A stretch of DNA of 64,000 nt from Sedimentisphaerales bacterium. GTDB taxonomy: Bacteria; Planctomycetota; Phycisphaerae; Sedimentisphaerales; Anaerobacaceae. Shown one piece after another: positions 1-8,237 of this stretch. Where the stretch lies: the NCBI GenBank assembly GCA_029907605.1, contig JARYLO010000003.1:1-64000 (forward strand), given 5' to 3'. A model generated the notes under the pieces. That model had not been told where the DNA came from and made no database searches. It saw only the letters and a program-made list of their open reading frames with translations. A program made the position numbers and the translations under genes. The stretch's first letter is position 1; the number at the start of each line of letters is the position of its first letter.

Positions 1-647
1 ATGTTCTGGTATTCATCCTCCAATGGCATGCCCAGGTACATATCCAGGAATTGCTCCAACTGACCTGAAAGCAATGCCATGCCGAGCAGGTGGCCATCCC
101 TTCGGTTCCCAAACCTCTGTGGCCCAAAGTAGTTCGGGGCACCACGATCCATCAAGACCTCCAGGATCGACTGGGTCATCTTGATCGCCTGCGGTAATGG
201 CACACTGAACTGCCTGATCCTGATCCTAAACCTGTTTGCGCGGAGGTGACCTAGCCTGATCTTGTTCGTGTGCCTGGTGACCTGGAGGATCTCCAGCTGA
301 GGTATGCGTAGGCCCAGCAGTGCCTCGATATCCACATGCTCCAAGGAAAGCCACTGCCTTGCAATGGCCTTTGCATCCTTCATGCCTGCAAATCCGATCT
401 CGATCCTCTTCCTGCCAAGTGCCTTGGCGATCCTGGAGATGGTCTCCACTGTGGATATACCTCGCTTCTCGATGTACATGTAGACGTGCGTACCATCCCC
501 GCAGGCCTGGTAAAGTGGCAGCTCCTCTACGAAGAAATCGCTCGGCCGTGCCCTGATGATCCCGCCTATACCCGGCAGATCAGCAGTCATGTAAGGTAGC
601 TCGTGCTCGAGCAACAGACCTTCCTGATCCTGGTCGATGTGGGCCAT
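1..647 (-). CDS. truD: tRNA pseudouridine(13) synthase TruD, 3' part missing
   Basis: Cytoplasmic enzyme that isomerises U13 of certain tRNAs to pseudouridine. The reading frame enters from the left window edge, so only the first 215 codons are present. Visible TruD signatures are the N-terminal LPYMTADLPGIGG stretch (residues 17-29), PSDFFVEE (35-42), the catalytic-loop motif GMKDAKA with the nucleophile Asp at residue 91, and NYFGPQRFGN near residue 172. I chose the ATG at 645-647 because the family-typical LPY..ADLPGIGG begins upstream of the next ATG at 588-590. That choice makes truD overlap the preceding gene by about 68 nt. It is the last visible gene of a three-gene minus-strand run. 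Family identity is very likely; the exact start is less certain. Confidence 0.88.
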   Translation of the reverse strand, partial: MAHIDQDQEGLLLEHELPYMTADLPGIGGIIRARPSDFFVEELPLYQACGDGTHVYMYIEKRGISTVETISRIAKALGRKRIEIGFAGMKDAKAIARQWLSLEHVDIEALLGLRIPQLEILQVTRHTNKIRLGHLRANRFRIRIRQFSVPLPQAIKMTQSILEVLMDRGAPNYFGPQRFGNRRDGHLLGMALLSGQLEQFLDMYLGMPLEDEYQN

Positions 648-1140
648 AGCCAACAAAGAAGGGGCAACTTACGGCCTCTATCAGCCGTTCAAGGATAGGG
701 CCCAGGTTATCATAATCCCTTTGATCCAGCCTGATGGTCCTTTGGCCCTCTTGTTGACTGTCATAGGTAAGCAGGAAGTAACCTCGGTCCTGGAAATGGG
801 TCTTGTCGATCTGTTTGATGGAACTATAGGGGATCTGCAGGGTCTTCTTTACGATCAAGGCCTGGTCAGTAGCAACAAGGCCTCCCCGCCGCATCTTGGA
901 CAGCCATAAGGACAGCCCCAAGGCTGCTAACAACAGGATTGGCCCCCCGAGCCGATTCAGGATGAGGGTGCCATCGGCCCTACCTTGCTGATCCAGGTGG
1001 GCGGCAATGAAGTCCTTGTTAATGAATCCATCATAGATACACCAGACCGCAAGGCCGAAACATATGGCCATATACAGGACTACCGAATCCTTCCTGCCTT
1101 TGCTAACCGGTGCAACGATCTGGTTGGTCTGAGCAGTCAA
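580..1140 (-). CDS. Membrane protein with PH-like domain
   Basis: Unrecognised 186-residue protein. Two hydrophobic segments are visible (about residues 20-38 and 65-82). A soluble stretch of alternating beta-type sequence follows (about 90-160), resembling the bacterial PH-like domain of small membrane proteins. The start is a TTG three bases after the stop of the upstream gene, which suggests translational coupling; the first in-frame ATG would cut into the first membrane segment. The last 20-odd residues are Arg/Gly-rich, overlap the truD start in another frame, and look like a run-on tail. A recent frameshift near the 3' end is possible. Role unknown; probably co-transcribed with the upstream hypothetical gene and truD. 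Confidence 0.6.
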   Translation of the reverse strand: MTAQTNQIVAPVSKGRKDSVVLYMAICFGLAVWCIYDGFINKDFIAAHLDQQGRADGTLILNRLGGPILLLAALGLSLWLSKMRRGGLVATDQALIVKKTLQIPYSSIKQIDKTHFQDRGYFLLTYDSQQEGQRTIRLDQRDYDNLGPILERLIEAVSCPFFVGYGPHRPGSGRSVARARATLHDC

Positions 1141-1143
1141 GGC

Positions 1144-1905
1144 CTAGTCTGATCGCCTTTGGTTCAGGGCCCCGATCAAGGGTTGAACAAAGTAGGGGAT
1201 GATACGCTCGGTCATGAGGTCCTCTGCCATCTGGCACTGGTCCATAAAGGCAGCCAGGGGATCCAACCTCCCCACAAGGGGCGGGAACTGCCGGACGGTT
1301 AGGGACAACGTAATGGCCTCATCCGACCCTTGCCTGTGCGAGTCATCCTCCAGTACGCTGGTCTTGGACTCAACGCTTACCCTGGCCTGGGTACGGTTGT
1401 CCTCAGAGAGGGCAATCGCCACAGAAGGCGAAAACCCTACCGCCTTTGCACCTGGCCAGTCCAGCAAGGTGCCAAACGCCGTGGAGCCAAAAAGGGCCTC
1501 TGCTATGACCTCGTCGTGGTTGCCAGAGTAGACGAAGTCCATTGCGAAGGATAGCTCCAAGGACTCAATGTCCAGGGGGCTGACACCCAACATGTATGGT
1601 ATCAGCTCCAATACAAGTTGATCCTGCTGGTAGACCTGATCCAGGACCTCTGGGTTGACCCAGCCCGAGCCTATGCGGTTAGGCTCTAGGTTTACCCACC
1701 TGTACTGGCCTAGGCTGCGGTTTTCCTCCAGGCTGAACTGGCCGGCCTGGCCGCGGTAGAAACAGGTCATGGACGGGTATTGCTTCTGGATCCGCTCGAA
1801 GAAGGTCAGGATCGTCTCACGATTGGTCGGTAGGTCCAGTTGTGTGTTGACAAACATCTCCACATAGAGGTCATCGCATATCGATGCCAGGCTCTTGGCA
1901 TCCAT
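1144..1905 (-). CDS. Conserved hypothetical protein (no recognised domain)
   Basis: Soluble acidic protein of 253 residues without signal peptide or membrane segment. I do not recognise a named domain. The sequence is well-behaved coding sequence with an amphipathic N-terminal helix region and a motif-like stretch around GVSPLDIESLELSFAMDF (about residues 105-125). It resembles hypothetical proteins I associate with planctomycetes, which is recollection rather than evidence. A clear Shine-Dalgarno GGAGGG lies 7-8 bases before the ATG. It is the first gene of the run leading to truD. A TATACT box at 1941-1946, flanked by a perfect 7-bp inverted repeat, lies just upstream and suggests regulated transcription. 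Confidence 0.7.
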   Translation of the reverse strand: MDAKSLASICDDLYVEMFVNTQLDLPTNRETILTFFERIQKQYPSMTCFYRGQAGQFSLEENRSLGQYRWVNLEPNRIGSGWVNPEVLDQVYQQDQLVLELIPYMLGVSPLDIESLELSFAMDFVYSGNHDEVIAEALFGSTAFGTLLDWPGAKAVGFSPSVAIALSEDNRTQARVSVESKTSVLEDDSHRQGSDEAITLSLTVRQFPPLVGRLDPLAAFMDQCQMAEDLMTERIIPYFVQPLIGALNQRRSD

Positions 1906-1935
1906 CTTTTACCCTCCAATAGCAACATCATCAGA

Positions 1936-1962
1936 GTGCAAGTATAACACGAGGGCTTGCAC
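1936..1962 (-). promoter_or_regulatory. Promoter -10 box inside a perfect inverted repeat
   Basis: On the minus strand TATACT (1941-1946) is a good -10 box for the gene starting at 1905; a weak TGGATA lies 17 bp upstream as -35. The -10 is enclosed by GTGCAAG (1936-1942) and CTTGCAC (1956-1962), a perfect 7-bp inverted repeat with a 13-bp gap, so the half-site centres are about two helical turns apart. This geometry fits an operator for a dimeric repressor. Confidence 0.4.
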
Positions 1963-2016
1963 ATATCCAGCTAAATCTCTTACCCCCATTCGGGCCCATT
2001 CGTTCGCAGGAAAAAC

Positions 2017-2817
2017 TCAATAGATCCACATTATCAACCCGCCAAGTACAAGCCTATACCAGGCAAAGGGCCTGAATGTATGCCTCTGGACATAGCCAAG
2101 TAGCCACCTTACTGTCAAAAAGGCAGTACCTGCTGCAACCATCATTGCGAAGCTCAGTTGTGCCCAATCCTCCTGAACGGCCCTACCAGGCCTTAGGACC
2201 CCCAACCCCACCTCCAGCAGGCCAGCTGCCAAGAGGGTAGGCACACCAAGCAGGAAGGAGAACTCCACTGCCTGCCTCCGGGCCACGCCCATGGCCATGG
2301 CCGCCAGGATCGTGGCTGCAGAACGAGATGTCCCTGGGAATATAGCGGCCACTAGCTGCGCTATACCGACCATCACCGCGGTTGGCCAGGTGATCCCTGA
2401 GCTACCCTCTTTGCCTTTTAGATAGGCCTCAACCGCAATGATCCCCAGGCCCCCAACGATTGTGGCCCAGATGACAGGCCCAGGGCTTGTCGGCAGGTGC
2501 AGGCCTGCCAACTTCAACCCAAGGCCACCGATGACGGTCACGGCAAAAGAGGTAAGGAGCTTGGCAATATACTGTCCTTCCTCTCTTGACTGCCAGGACC
2601 TGGCAAGGTGCACAACACGCCTGCCAAAGACTGCAAGGACCGCCAGGACCGCACCAGTCTGTATGACCGTATTGAAAAGGTCGGACCTCTGCACCAGGTT
2701 GGCCTGGGCACCAAAGAGGTGTTGTAGCAGCAACAGGTGGCCTGTTGAGGAGACAGGCAGGAATTCGGTGATCCCTTCCGTAACCGCCAAGATCAATGTC
2801 GCAAGCCAGGTACCCAC
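2017..2817 (-). CDS. uppP: Undecaprenyl-diphosphatase UppP/BacA
   Basis: Integral membrane phosphatase that recycles undecaprenyl pyrophosphate to the monophosphate carrier used for peptidoglycan and other envelope polymers; it also confers bacitracin tolerance in many bacteria. The 266-residue length matches the family. Motifs seen are EGITEFLPVSSTGHLLL (residues 14-30) and PGTSRSAATI (from residue 161), the two conserved active-site regions, with about seven or eight hydrophobic segments. The start is GTG at 2815-2817, four bases after the pgpA stop, so the two phosphatases of lipid carriers are probably coupled. Identification is firm. Confidence 0.93.
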   Translation of the reverse strand: MGTWLATLILAVTEGITEFLPVSSTGHLLLLQHLFGAQANLVQRSDLFNTVIQTGAVLAVLAVFGRRVVHLARSWQSREEGQYIAKLLTSFAVTVIGGLGLKLAGLHLPTSPGPVIWATIVGGLGIIAVEAYLKGKEGSSGITWPTAVMVGIAQLVAAIFPGTSRSAATILAAMAMGVARRQAVEFSFLLGVPTLLAAGLLEVGLGVLRPGRAVQEDWAQLSFAMMVAAGTAFLTVRWLLGYVQRHTFRPFAWYRLVLGGLIMWIY

Positions 2818-2821
2818 TGTT

Positions 2822-3322
2822 TCAATACCATATCCAATAACCCAAGGCCAGGCATATCAGGGCATAAAGACCAGCTACCAGGTCATCGGCCAGGATGCCC
2901 CAGCCTGTTGGCAGCCTCTCCAGGGGCCTACAGGGCCAGGGCTTGATGGTGTCAAACAGTCGAAAGCACAGATAGCCAAGGCACGTAACAAAAAGGACCT
3001 GATTGACACCGAGCCTGGCTGCAGGTCCTGTGCAAAACATCACCCCCAATAGGCAGATCGCCTGGCCTGCCACCTCATCCAGTACCACCTCATCAGGGTC
3101 TTGTGAGCCAGTCAGGCTGATGGTATAAGGTGACAACCAGACACATCCTACTGCACCCAACAAGGCCAATACGACCTGCACGCCTGCTATTAACATCGCC
3201 TTGCAGCCTGCCAGGCCCATGGCCGCAAATACCCCTGCCGGCAACAATGAGCCCCAAGAACCTGGGGCAAGGGGAAGCCAGCCAAGGCCCAGACCTGCAG
3301 CCAACCACCTTCTTGTATCCAT
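2822..3322 (-). CDS. pgpA: Phosphatidylglycerophosphatase A
   Basis: Membrane enzyme that dephosphorylates phosphatidylglycerophosphate to phosphatidylglycerol. Family features are the N-terminal GLGWLPLAPGSWGSL stretch, the acidic DPDEVVLDEVAGQ motif (metal/phosphate site), the FRLFDTIKPWP motif and the C-terminal GWGILADDLVAGLYA motif. I used the ATG at 3320-3322 (MDTRRW...), which gives 166 residues, the usual family size. The frame is open to a TTG at 3361 just after the cheA stop, which cannot be excluded. It sits between cheA and uppP, all on the minus strand, and overlaps neither. Confidence 0.9.
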   Translation of the reverse strand: MDTRRWLAAGLGLGWLPLAPGSWGSLLPAGVFAAMGLAGCKAMLIAGVQVVLALLGAVGCVWLSPYTISLTGSQDPDEVVLDEVAGQAICLLGVMFCTGPAARLGVNQVLFVTCLGYLCFRLFDTIKPWPCRPLERLPTGWGILADDLVAGLYALICLALGYWIWY

Positions 3323-3375
3323 AGGGCCATGAAGGCTAACCGGCCTTGCAGGCCAAGTCAAAGCTTATCTGGCCC

Positions 3376-6309
3376 CTAGGGCCTGCCAACGAGCTGCCCA
3401 ACAGCGCCGAGCAGGTTGTCCTTGTCCAGCTTGATCTGATATTGGCACAGACCTGCTGCCCTACCCTTTTCCATGTCAAGGTCACTAGCAAGGGTGGTCA
3501 ATGCCATCACAGGGATGTGCTGGAATCGCCTGTCTGCCTTGATCCGTTTTGCAAGCCCAATACCATCTAGGTTGGGCATCTCTATGTCCGTCAGCACTAG
3601 CCTTATGTTTTGGCCGCACTGCTCGAGGATCCTCATCGCATCCAGACCGTCAACCGCGTCTACCACATCATAGCCGGCCTGTTGGAGCATGCCCTTGACC
3701 GTCTGGCGAAAGAACTCAGAGTCCTCCACATAGAGTATCGTCGGTCTGCCATTTGGATCGACCGTGCTGGCAGTGCCAGTTGCCTTCGGGGCCAGCAGAT
3801 CCGCAAGGTATTGGACATCCAGGATCAGTATAGTACTGTCACCTATGACAACCGACCCAATCAGGCCGGGCTGATATAGTGTTTGTGTATCAATGGTCTG
3901 ATCGAGCTGAACTGTATCCACAGGACCTGTGGCAAGCAGCCCGAATCTGGCCCCATCCCTATTGAAGACCACCACCAATAGGTCATCCTTCTGAGCAAGT
4001 GGGCCTGCCTTGATGACCTCGTCTATGGTGTATACAGGCAGTATACCCTCCCTGTACCGGATCACCTTCTTGCCGCCTATGGACTTGACCTCATGGGCCT
4101 TTATCTGCTCTATCCTGTCAACTAGGTTTATTGGTACCCCAAACCTTTCTGGCTGGGCACTGCTAAAGACAAGCAGGGATTGCAAGGCCGCTGTAGCACT
4201 AATTGCAGCATTTGCCTCTGAACCTGCCTTAGACCCGAGCTGCTCGTAATCCAGGCCTGCCATCTGGGCCAGCCCAACCACGTCCAGGATCAGGGCCACC
4301 TGTCCATCACCAAGTATGGTGGCACCAGCATAGACACCTACCTTCTTGAGCTGGCCATTCAGTGGCTTGACCACGATCTCTTCGGAATCGTGGAGCTGAT
4401 CCACTATAAGGCCATAGCGGAGTGCACCTGCAGATACGACCACGATATTGAGGATCTTGTCTTGCTGGTCCTCCTGCTGGTATCCCAGGATCTTGGAAAG
4501 GCTGATCACAGGCAACAACTGGTCCCTCAGCCTCAAGACCACTACATCGCCGACCTTCTCCTGGAGATTCTTGGTCTTGGAAGGCACGATCCGCAGCAGC
4601 TCTACTACATTGACCATGGGCAGGGCATACCGATTCTGCTGGCAGGATACCATGAGGCTGGGTATGATAGCCAATGTTAGGGGGAGTTTGAGCCTTGTGG
4701 TCGTGCCCGCGCCGAGCCTTGTATCAACCTCTATCTGACCGCCCAACTTCTCCAGGTTGGTCTTGACCACGTCCATGCCCACACCACGACCAGAGATATC
4801 GGTGACGCGTTCTGCAGCAGACAGACCCGCAAGGAAGATCAATGAGATCTTCTCCTTGTCGGACATGGCCTGGACCTGCTGGGGGCTAACAAGCCCTTTT
4901 TCTACCGCTGCCCTTGCCACCCGATCAGGATCTATACCCTTTCCATCGTCGCCAACCTCTATGTTGACCTGGCCTGCCTCATGATAAGCCTTTAGCCATA
5001 CCCTCCCTACCTCACCCTTACCAGCAGCCAACCGATCTGCAGGTGACTCAATGCCATGGTCTACGGCATTACGGACCAGGTGTGTCAGAGGATCGGCCAA
5101 TCCCTCTATGATCGTCTTGTCCAATTCTACGTCGCTGCCCTCTATGGAAAGGTCTATCTTCTTGCCAAGCTGGTTGGCCAGGTCCCTGACCACACGTGGG
5201 AACCTGCCAAACAGGTTCCCAATAGGCTGCATCCGGGTCCGCATGATCGCCTCTTGCAGCTCGCTGGTGACCAGGCTTATCCTCTGCGTAGCGGACTTGA
5301 CCATATCCTGTCTTGCTATCCCTGCCGCCTGTACCAGCTCATTGCGGCTCAAGACCAGCTCACCTGCCAGGTTCATCAGGTCATCCAACAACTTGACATT
5401 GACCCGCAATGTGGTCTGGCCTAGACAGGCGCTCCCTATAGCAGTCCCCTTCTGGAGTTCGCTGGGCCGCTGCTCGGCTGCATCAGTGCCGGATGCCTGA
5501 CCTGCCTGGGTTGGCTCATTAGGCAGGTCGGGGGCCTTCACTGTAAGATCACGTCTGACCTCAAAGACACTGCTTGTCGCAATGCCAAGGTGCTCGCACA
5601 AGACCGCAGGCCCAAGATCAGTCCCGACAAGTATCAATACCGGCAGATGCTCGAGGCAGAGCTGATCACTCGAACCGATCGGGTCTACCCTGAAGTTCAT
5701 GTCTATGATCTTGCCATTCCGTTCTAACAACTCCAGGAACTCGGTGGGCAGGATCTCTTTATTGTGGAGGTCTTGTATCAGGTCTAATCTGAGGATCAAC
5801 ACATGCTTGTATTGTGAGAATGCCTGCTCCAATACAGGCATTGGCAATCTGAATCCCACCATCCCTGGCGGGCAGGCCAGATCTACTAGCAGGCCCTCTG
5901 TCTGGCCTTCGGAAGGCCGATTGGCAACGGAACCGATACCCTCCAGGGCAGCAAGGTACTCGCTGATGTCCTGGTTGTTGCTTTCAGACACATCCTCCAG
6001 CATGGCCTTGAGCTTGTCAAAGCATCGCAATAGTATGCTGACGATCTCTGGGTTGGGGATCAAGGTCCGGTTGCGTATCGCCCCGAGGACCGTCTCTATG
6101 CTGTGTGCCAGGTTCTTTATGACGTCTAGGCCAAGAAAACCTGCCCCGCCCTTTATACTGTGGGCTGCCCTAAAGACCTTGTTGATCAGGTCATCCTCTA
6201 CCTGCGGGCCCTGCTGTTCGATAACCAGCAGGTCTGCCTCGATGTCTGCCAGATGCTCACGGGATTCCTCTACAAAAGACTGGAGTATCTCAAGATCCTG
6301 GTTATCCAT
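3376..6309 (-). CDS. cheA: Hybrid chemotaxis-type histidine kinase CheA with REC domain
   Basis: Cytoplasmic kinase of 977 residues with this order: N-terminal HPt domain with phosphoacceptor His50 in AAHSIKGGAGFLG; a middle linker/P2-like region; the CheA dimerisation helices (about 310-370); a HATPase domain with N-box HLVRNAVDHGIE and G-boxes VGDDGKGID and SGRGVGMDVV; a first CheW-like domain; a second CheW-like domain (about 710-840); and a C-terminal response-regulator receiver (about 860-975) with phosphoacceptor Asp in LVLTDIEMPNLDG. The ATG at 6307-6309 lies inside the end of the upstream STAS gene (8-nt overlap), implying translational coupling. No CheW, CheY, MCP or methylation genes are nearby, so the sensory input is encoded elsewhere. 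Confidence 0.93.
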   Translation of the reverse strand: MDNQDLEILQSFVEESREHLADIEADLLVIEQQGPQVEDDLINKVFRAAHSIKGGAGFLGLDVIKNLAHSIETVLGAIRNRTLIPNPEIVSILLRCFDKLKAMLEDVSESNNQDISEYLAALEGIGSVANRPSEGQTEGLLVDLACPPGMVGFRLPMPVLEQAFSQYKHVLILRLDLIQDLHNKEILPTEFLELLERNGKIIDMNFRVDPIGSSDQLCLEHLPVLILVGTDLGPAVLCEHLGIATSSVFEVRRDLTVKAPDLPNEPTQAGQASGTDAAEQRPSELQKGTAIGSACLGQTTLRVNVKLLDDLMNLAGELVLSRNELVQAAGIARQDMVKSATQRISLVTSELQEAIMRTRMQPIGNLFGRFPRVVRDLANQLGKKIDLSIEGSDVELDKTIIEGLADPLTHLVRNAVDHGIESPADRLAAGKGEVGRVWLKAYHEAGQVNIEVGDDGKGIDPDRVARAAVEKGLVSPQQVQAMSDKEKISLIFLAGLSAAERVTDISGRGVGMDVVKTNLEKLGGQIEVDTRLGAGTTTRLKLPLTLAIIPSLMVSCQQNRYALPMVNVVELLRIVPSKTKNLQEKVGDVVVLRLRDQLLPVISLSKILGYQQEDQQDKILNIVVVSAGALRYGLIVDQLHDSEEIVVKPLNGQLKKVGVYAGATILGDGQVALILDVVGLAQMAGLDYEQLGSKAGSEANAAISATAALQSLLVFSSAQPERFGVPINLVDRIEQIKAHEVKSIGGKKVIRYREGILPVYTIDEVIKAGPLAQKDDLLVVVFNRDGARFGLLATGPVDTVQLDQTIDTQTLYQPGLIGSVVIGDSTILILDVQYLADLLAPKATGTASTVDPNGRPTILYVEDSEFFRQTVKGMLQQAGYDVVDAVDGLDAMRILEQCGQNIRLVLTDIEMPNLDGIGLAKRIKADRRFQHIPVMALTTLASDLDMEKGRAAGLCQYQIKLDKDNLLGAVGQLVGRP

Positions 6310-6625
6310 TGGAGCTGCCCCCCTGGTCATCTATCACAAGTATCCTGTCCAATCGCATGACCCTCAACATGCGTGTAATAGCAGGCGACGCATTTGAGAT
6401 CATAACCCTACCACCAGACTCTGATAGCTTGTTGGCAACAGCCACCAACATGCCCAGGCCAATTGCATCTATCTTCTGTACATTGCAAAGATCAACGGTG
6501 AACTGCTTGGCGCCAGAATCCAATTGGTTGGACAACTCCACCCTGAATGCCTCTGTTGCCGCCCCTACCAGATCGGCCGCAGGTCTTATAACATGCTGTA
6601 CATCCGGCTCCACTAGCTTGCTCAT
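6302..6625 (-). CDS. STAS-domain anti-sigma-factor-antagonist-like protein
   Basis: A single STAS domain of 107 residues. The typical pattern is visible: a beta-strand ending in VDLCNVQKIDAIGLGMLVAVANKL, where a D(S/A).G.G.L motif normally follows the phosphorylatable Ser/Thr. The usual DSSGLG Ser is replaced here (IDAIGLG), so regulation by serine phosphorylation may be lost. A strong Shine-Dalgarno CGGAGGA precedes the ATG. Its 3' end overlaps cheA by 8 nt, so the two are made together and probably act in one signalling complex, as in CheA systems carrying a STAS partner. An RsbU-like phosphatase encoded at 30833-32194 could also act with a STAS partner, but a link is speculation. Confidence 0.82.
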   Translation of the reverse strand: MSKLVEPDVQHVIRPAADLVGAATEAFRVELSNQLDSGAKQFTVDLCNVQKIDAIGLGMLVAVANKLSESGGRVMISNASPAITRMLRVMRLDRILVIDDQGGSSNG

Positions 6626-6769
6626 AGATCTTCCTCCGAGCCAAGATACCCATAAATATCCTGTCCAACACTGCGAGTTGGCATAGTGCCATTCTGGGGC
6701 CTCTATCAGCTGCCGTCCTTGATATCGGCCAGGCCCAGCTATGGCTTTATGGAGCGGCCGATGAGCTGT

Positions 6770-8017
6770 TTATGTCCCTTGACTGGTTTGGGTCGTTCCA
6801 GTCTCTTGATTCGCAGGCTGCTGCGGAGGGGTTGAAGGTGTAGGGGTCTGGGCCTTTTCGCGTTCTACCTTTTCTATGGCCGTGCCATCTACTGCCTTGC
6901 GGAGAAGGGCATATATGATGGTATTGGCAGTAAAATAAAAACTCAGGCAGAAGGCCACAAGCAGACCCAATACCGCCAGGCAACAGACATAGATCAGAAA
7001 ACGCCCGACTATCATCGTAGCAGGTAAGGACTGCAGATCCTCGGCCCGAAACTGACCAACAAGGCTCACAAAGGTCGGCTCTGGCCACAGATCCAGAAGC
7101 TTTGCATTACCACCAAATACCCCTAACTGTAGGAACTTGTAGGAGGTCCAAAGCATCCCAAAGGCAACGATGCGGACGAAGTAATAGGTGACCATCCCAT
7201 ATACGCCGGCAAGCAGGTAATAAAAACCTGTCAGCCATGGCCTAACGAATACATACCTAAAACCGTTGTTGACCGCTATGAAACAGTCTGTATCCTCATA
7301 GGCCACTGCAGGGAAGAACAGGCCAAAGCCTGCCAATGTACCCAATATCAATAGGGCCATAAATGCCCCAAACAATAGTACCAATGGCATGCCTAGGCCT
7401 AGCAGGATCTCGCCTACGTACTTGATATTCCCAAAAAGGCCTCCCACAAAGACAAAGACCCCTATCAGGATCACAAGGGCAAGTGGTGCAACAGGCGAAA
7501 GGAATAGGTGCCAAAACCTGCGAAAGGCAAACCTTATGCAATCCATAAGACCAGGCCTTTCGCCCTCAGCAAACTGCAAGGCCGCCAGCCTACATATGCC
7601 ACCACCAGCCAGGGACAGCACGACCAGCATCAAGGCAAAGAATATACTGCTCCATAGCGGATGTGTATTGAACGCACAACCTAGGGCCTCCAAGCTGCTG
7701 ATAACCGAGCGTATAAAGGCAGGTATATCCAGCTTAGCTAAGGCAAAGAAGCCCACATGGACCTGGCTGGCTATGATCCCATAAAGCTGCCGGAACATAC
7801 CTACCTCTTTGCCAGTATCCGGAACAAGGAGTGTATCAGGCCATCGATCCACCTGCAATCCAGAAAGGTCCATCAGCCATCCGATCAGGCCTATCGCAAG
7901 CACGGCCAAGAAGGCCAAGGTCATCTTCCTGGGATGTATGGCCATACGGAAGGTCTTGAAGATACGGCGGAACATCAGTTGATCACAGAGCTCCTTGATC
8001 TTGGCACCGTCGGGCAT
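6770..8017 (-). CDS. Multi-spanning membrane protein of unknown function
   Basis: Protein of about 415 residues with roughly six to eight hydrophobic segments, a cytoplasmic N-terminus containing a basic stretch (RRIFKTFRMAIHPRK) and a hydrophilic Pro/Thr/Gln-rich C-terminal tail. No catalytic motif is recognised. It looks like a conserved planctomycete-type inner-membrane protein. Of the two close in-frame ATGs (8023 and 8017) the second has the better spacing from GGAAAGG. A promoter TTGCAA-17-TAGGCT (8068-8096) faces it, divergent from the pilT promoter. The 145 bases between this gene and the STAS gene show no further gene. Confidence 0.7.
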   Translation of the reverse strand: MPDGAKIKELCDQLMFRRIFKTFRMAIHPRKMTLAFLAVLAIGLIGWLMDLSGLQVDRWPDTLLVPDTGKEVGMFRQLYGIIASQVHVGFFALAKLDIPAFIRSVISSLEALGCAFNTHPLWSSIFFALMLVVLSLAGGGICRLAALQFAEGERPGLMDCIRFAFRRFWHLFLSPVAPLALVILIGVFVFVGGLFGNIKYVGEILLGLGMPLVLLFGAFMALLILGTLAGFGLFFPAVAYEDTDCFIAVNNGFRYVFVRPWLTGFYYLLAGVYGMVTYYFVRIVAFGMLWTSYKFLQLGVFGGNAKLLDLWPEPTFVSLVGQFRAEDLQSLPATMIVGRFLIYVCCLAVLGLLVAFCLSFYFTANTIIYALLRKAVDGTAIEKVEREKAQTPTPSTPPQQPANQETGTTQTSQGT

Positions 8018-8067
8018 AGTCATATCCTTTCCAACGCCTGCCTAAAGGTTTGTCACGATGGCACAAT

Positions 8068-8096
8068 AGCCTATCTAGTGGTCTTAGTCTTTGCAA
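8068..8096 (-). promoter_or_regulatory. Sigma-70 promoter for the membrane protein
   Basis: Minus-strand TTGCAA (8091-8096) and TAGGCT (8068-8073) are separated by 17 bp. Transcription would start near 8061, about 44 nt before the chosen ATG. It is back to back with the pilT promoter. Confidence 0.5.
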
Positions 8097-8132
8097 GGCC
8101 CATCCTCATGATCCAGTCGACAGGCGGGGCCA

Positions 8133-8160
8133 TTGACAATATAGGACCAGACCGTAAAAT
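8133..8160 (+). promoter_or_regulatory. Sigma-70 promoter for pilT operon
   Basis: TTGACA (8133-8138), 16 bp, TAAAAT (8155-8160) is one of the best consensus matches in the window. The predicted start near 8167 leaves a leader of about 70 nt before the pilT ATG, which has a GGAGG Shine-Dalgarno. Confidence 0.65.
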
Positions 8161-8237
8161 TATATCTGTCGAAACGTGGTTTTGCGGCGTTCTGAAGGTA
8201 TCTGACACGGCGGCGAGGGCCTTTATGGAGGTATTGC

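Noticed and set aside
6747-7088. 113-codon frame on the minus strand inside the membrane-protein gene
   Set aside because: Out of frame with a clear membrane protein, rich in Cys/Arg/Ser shadow codons, and no ribosome-binding site.
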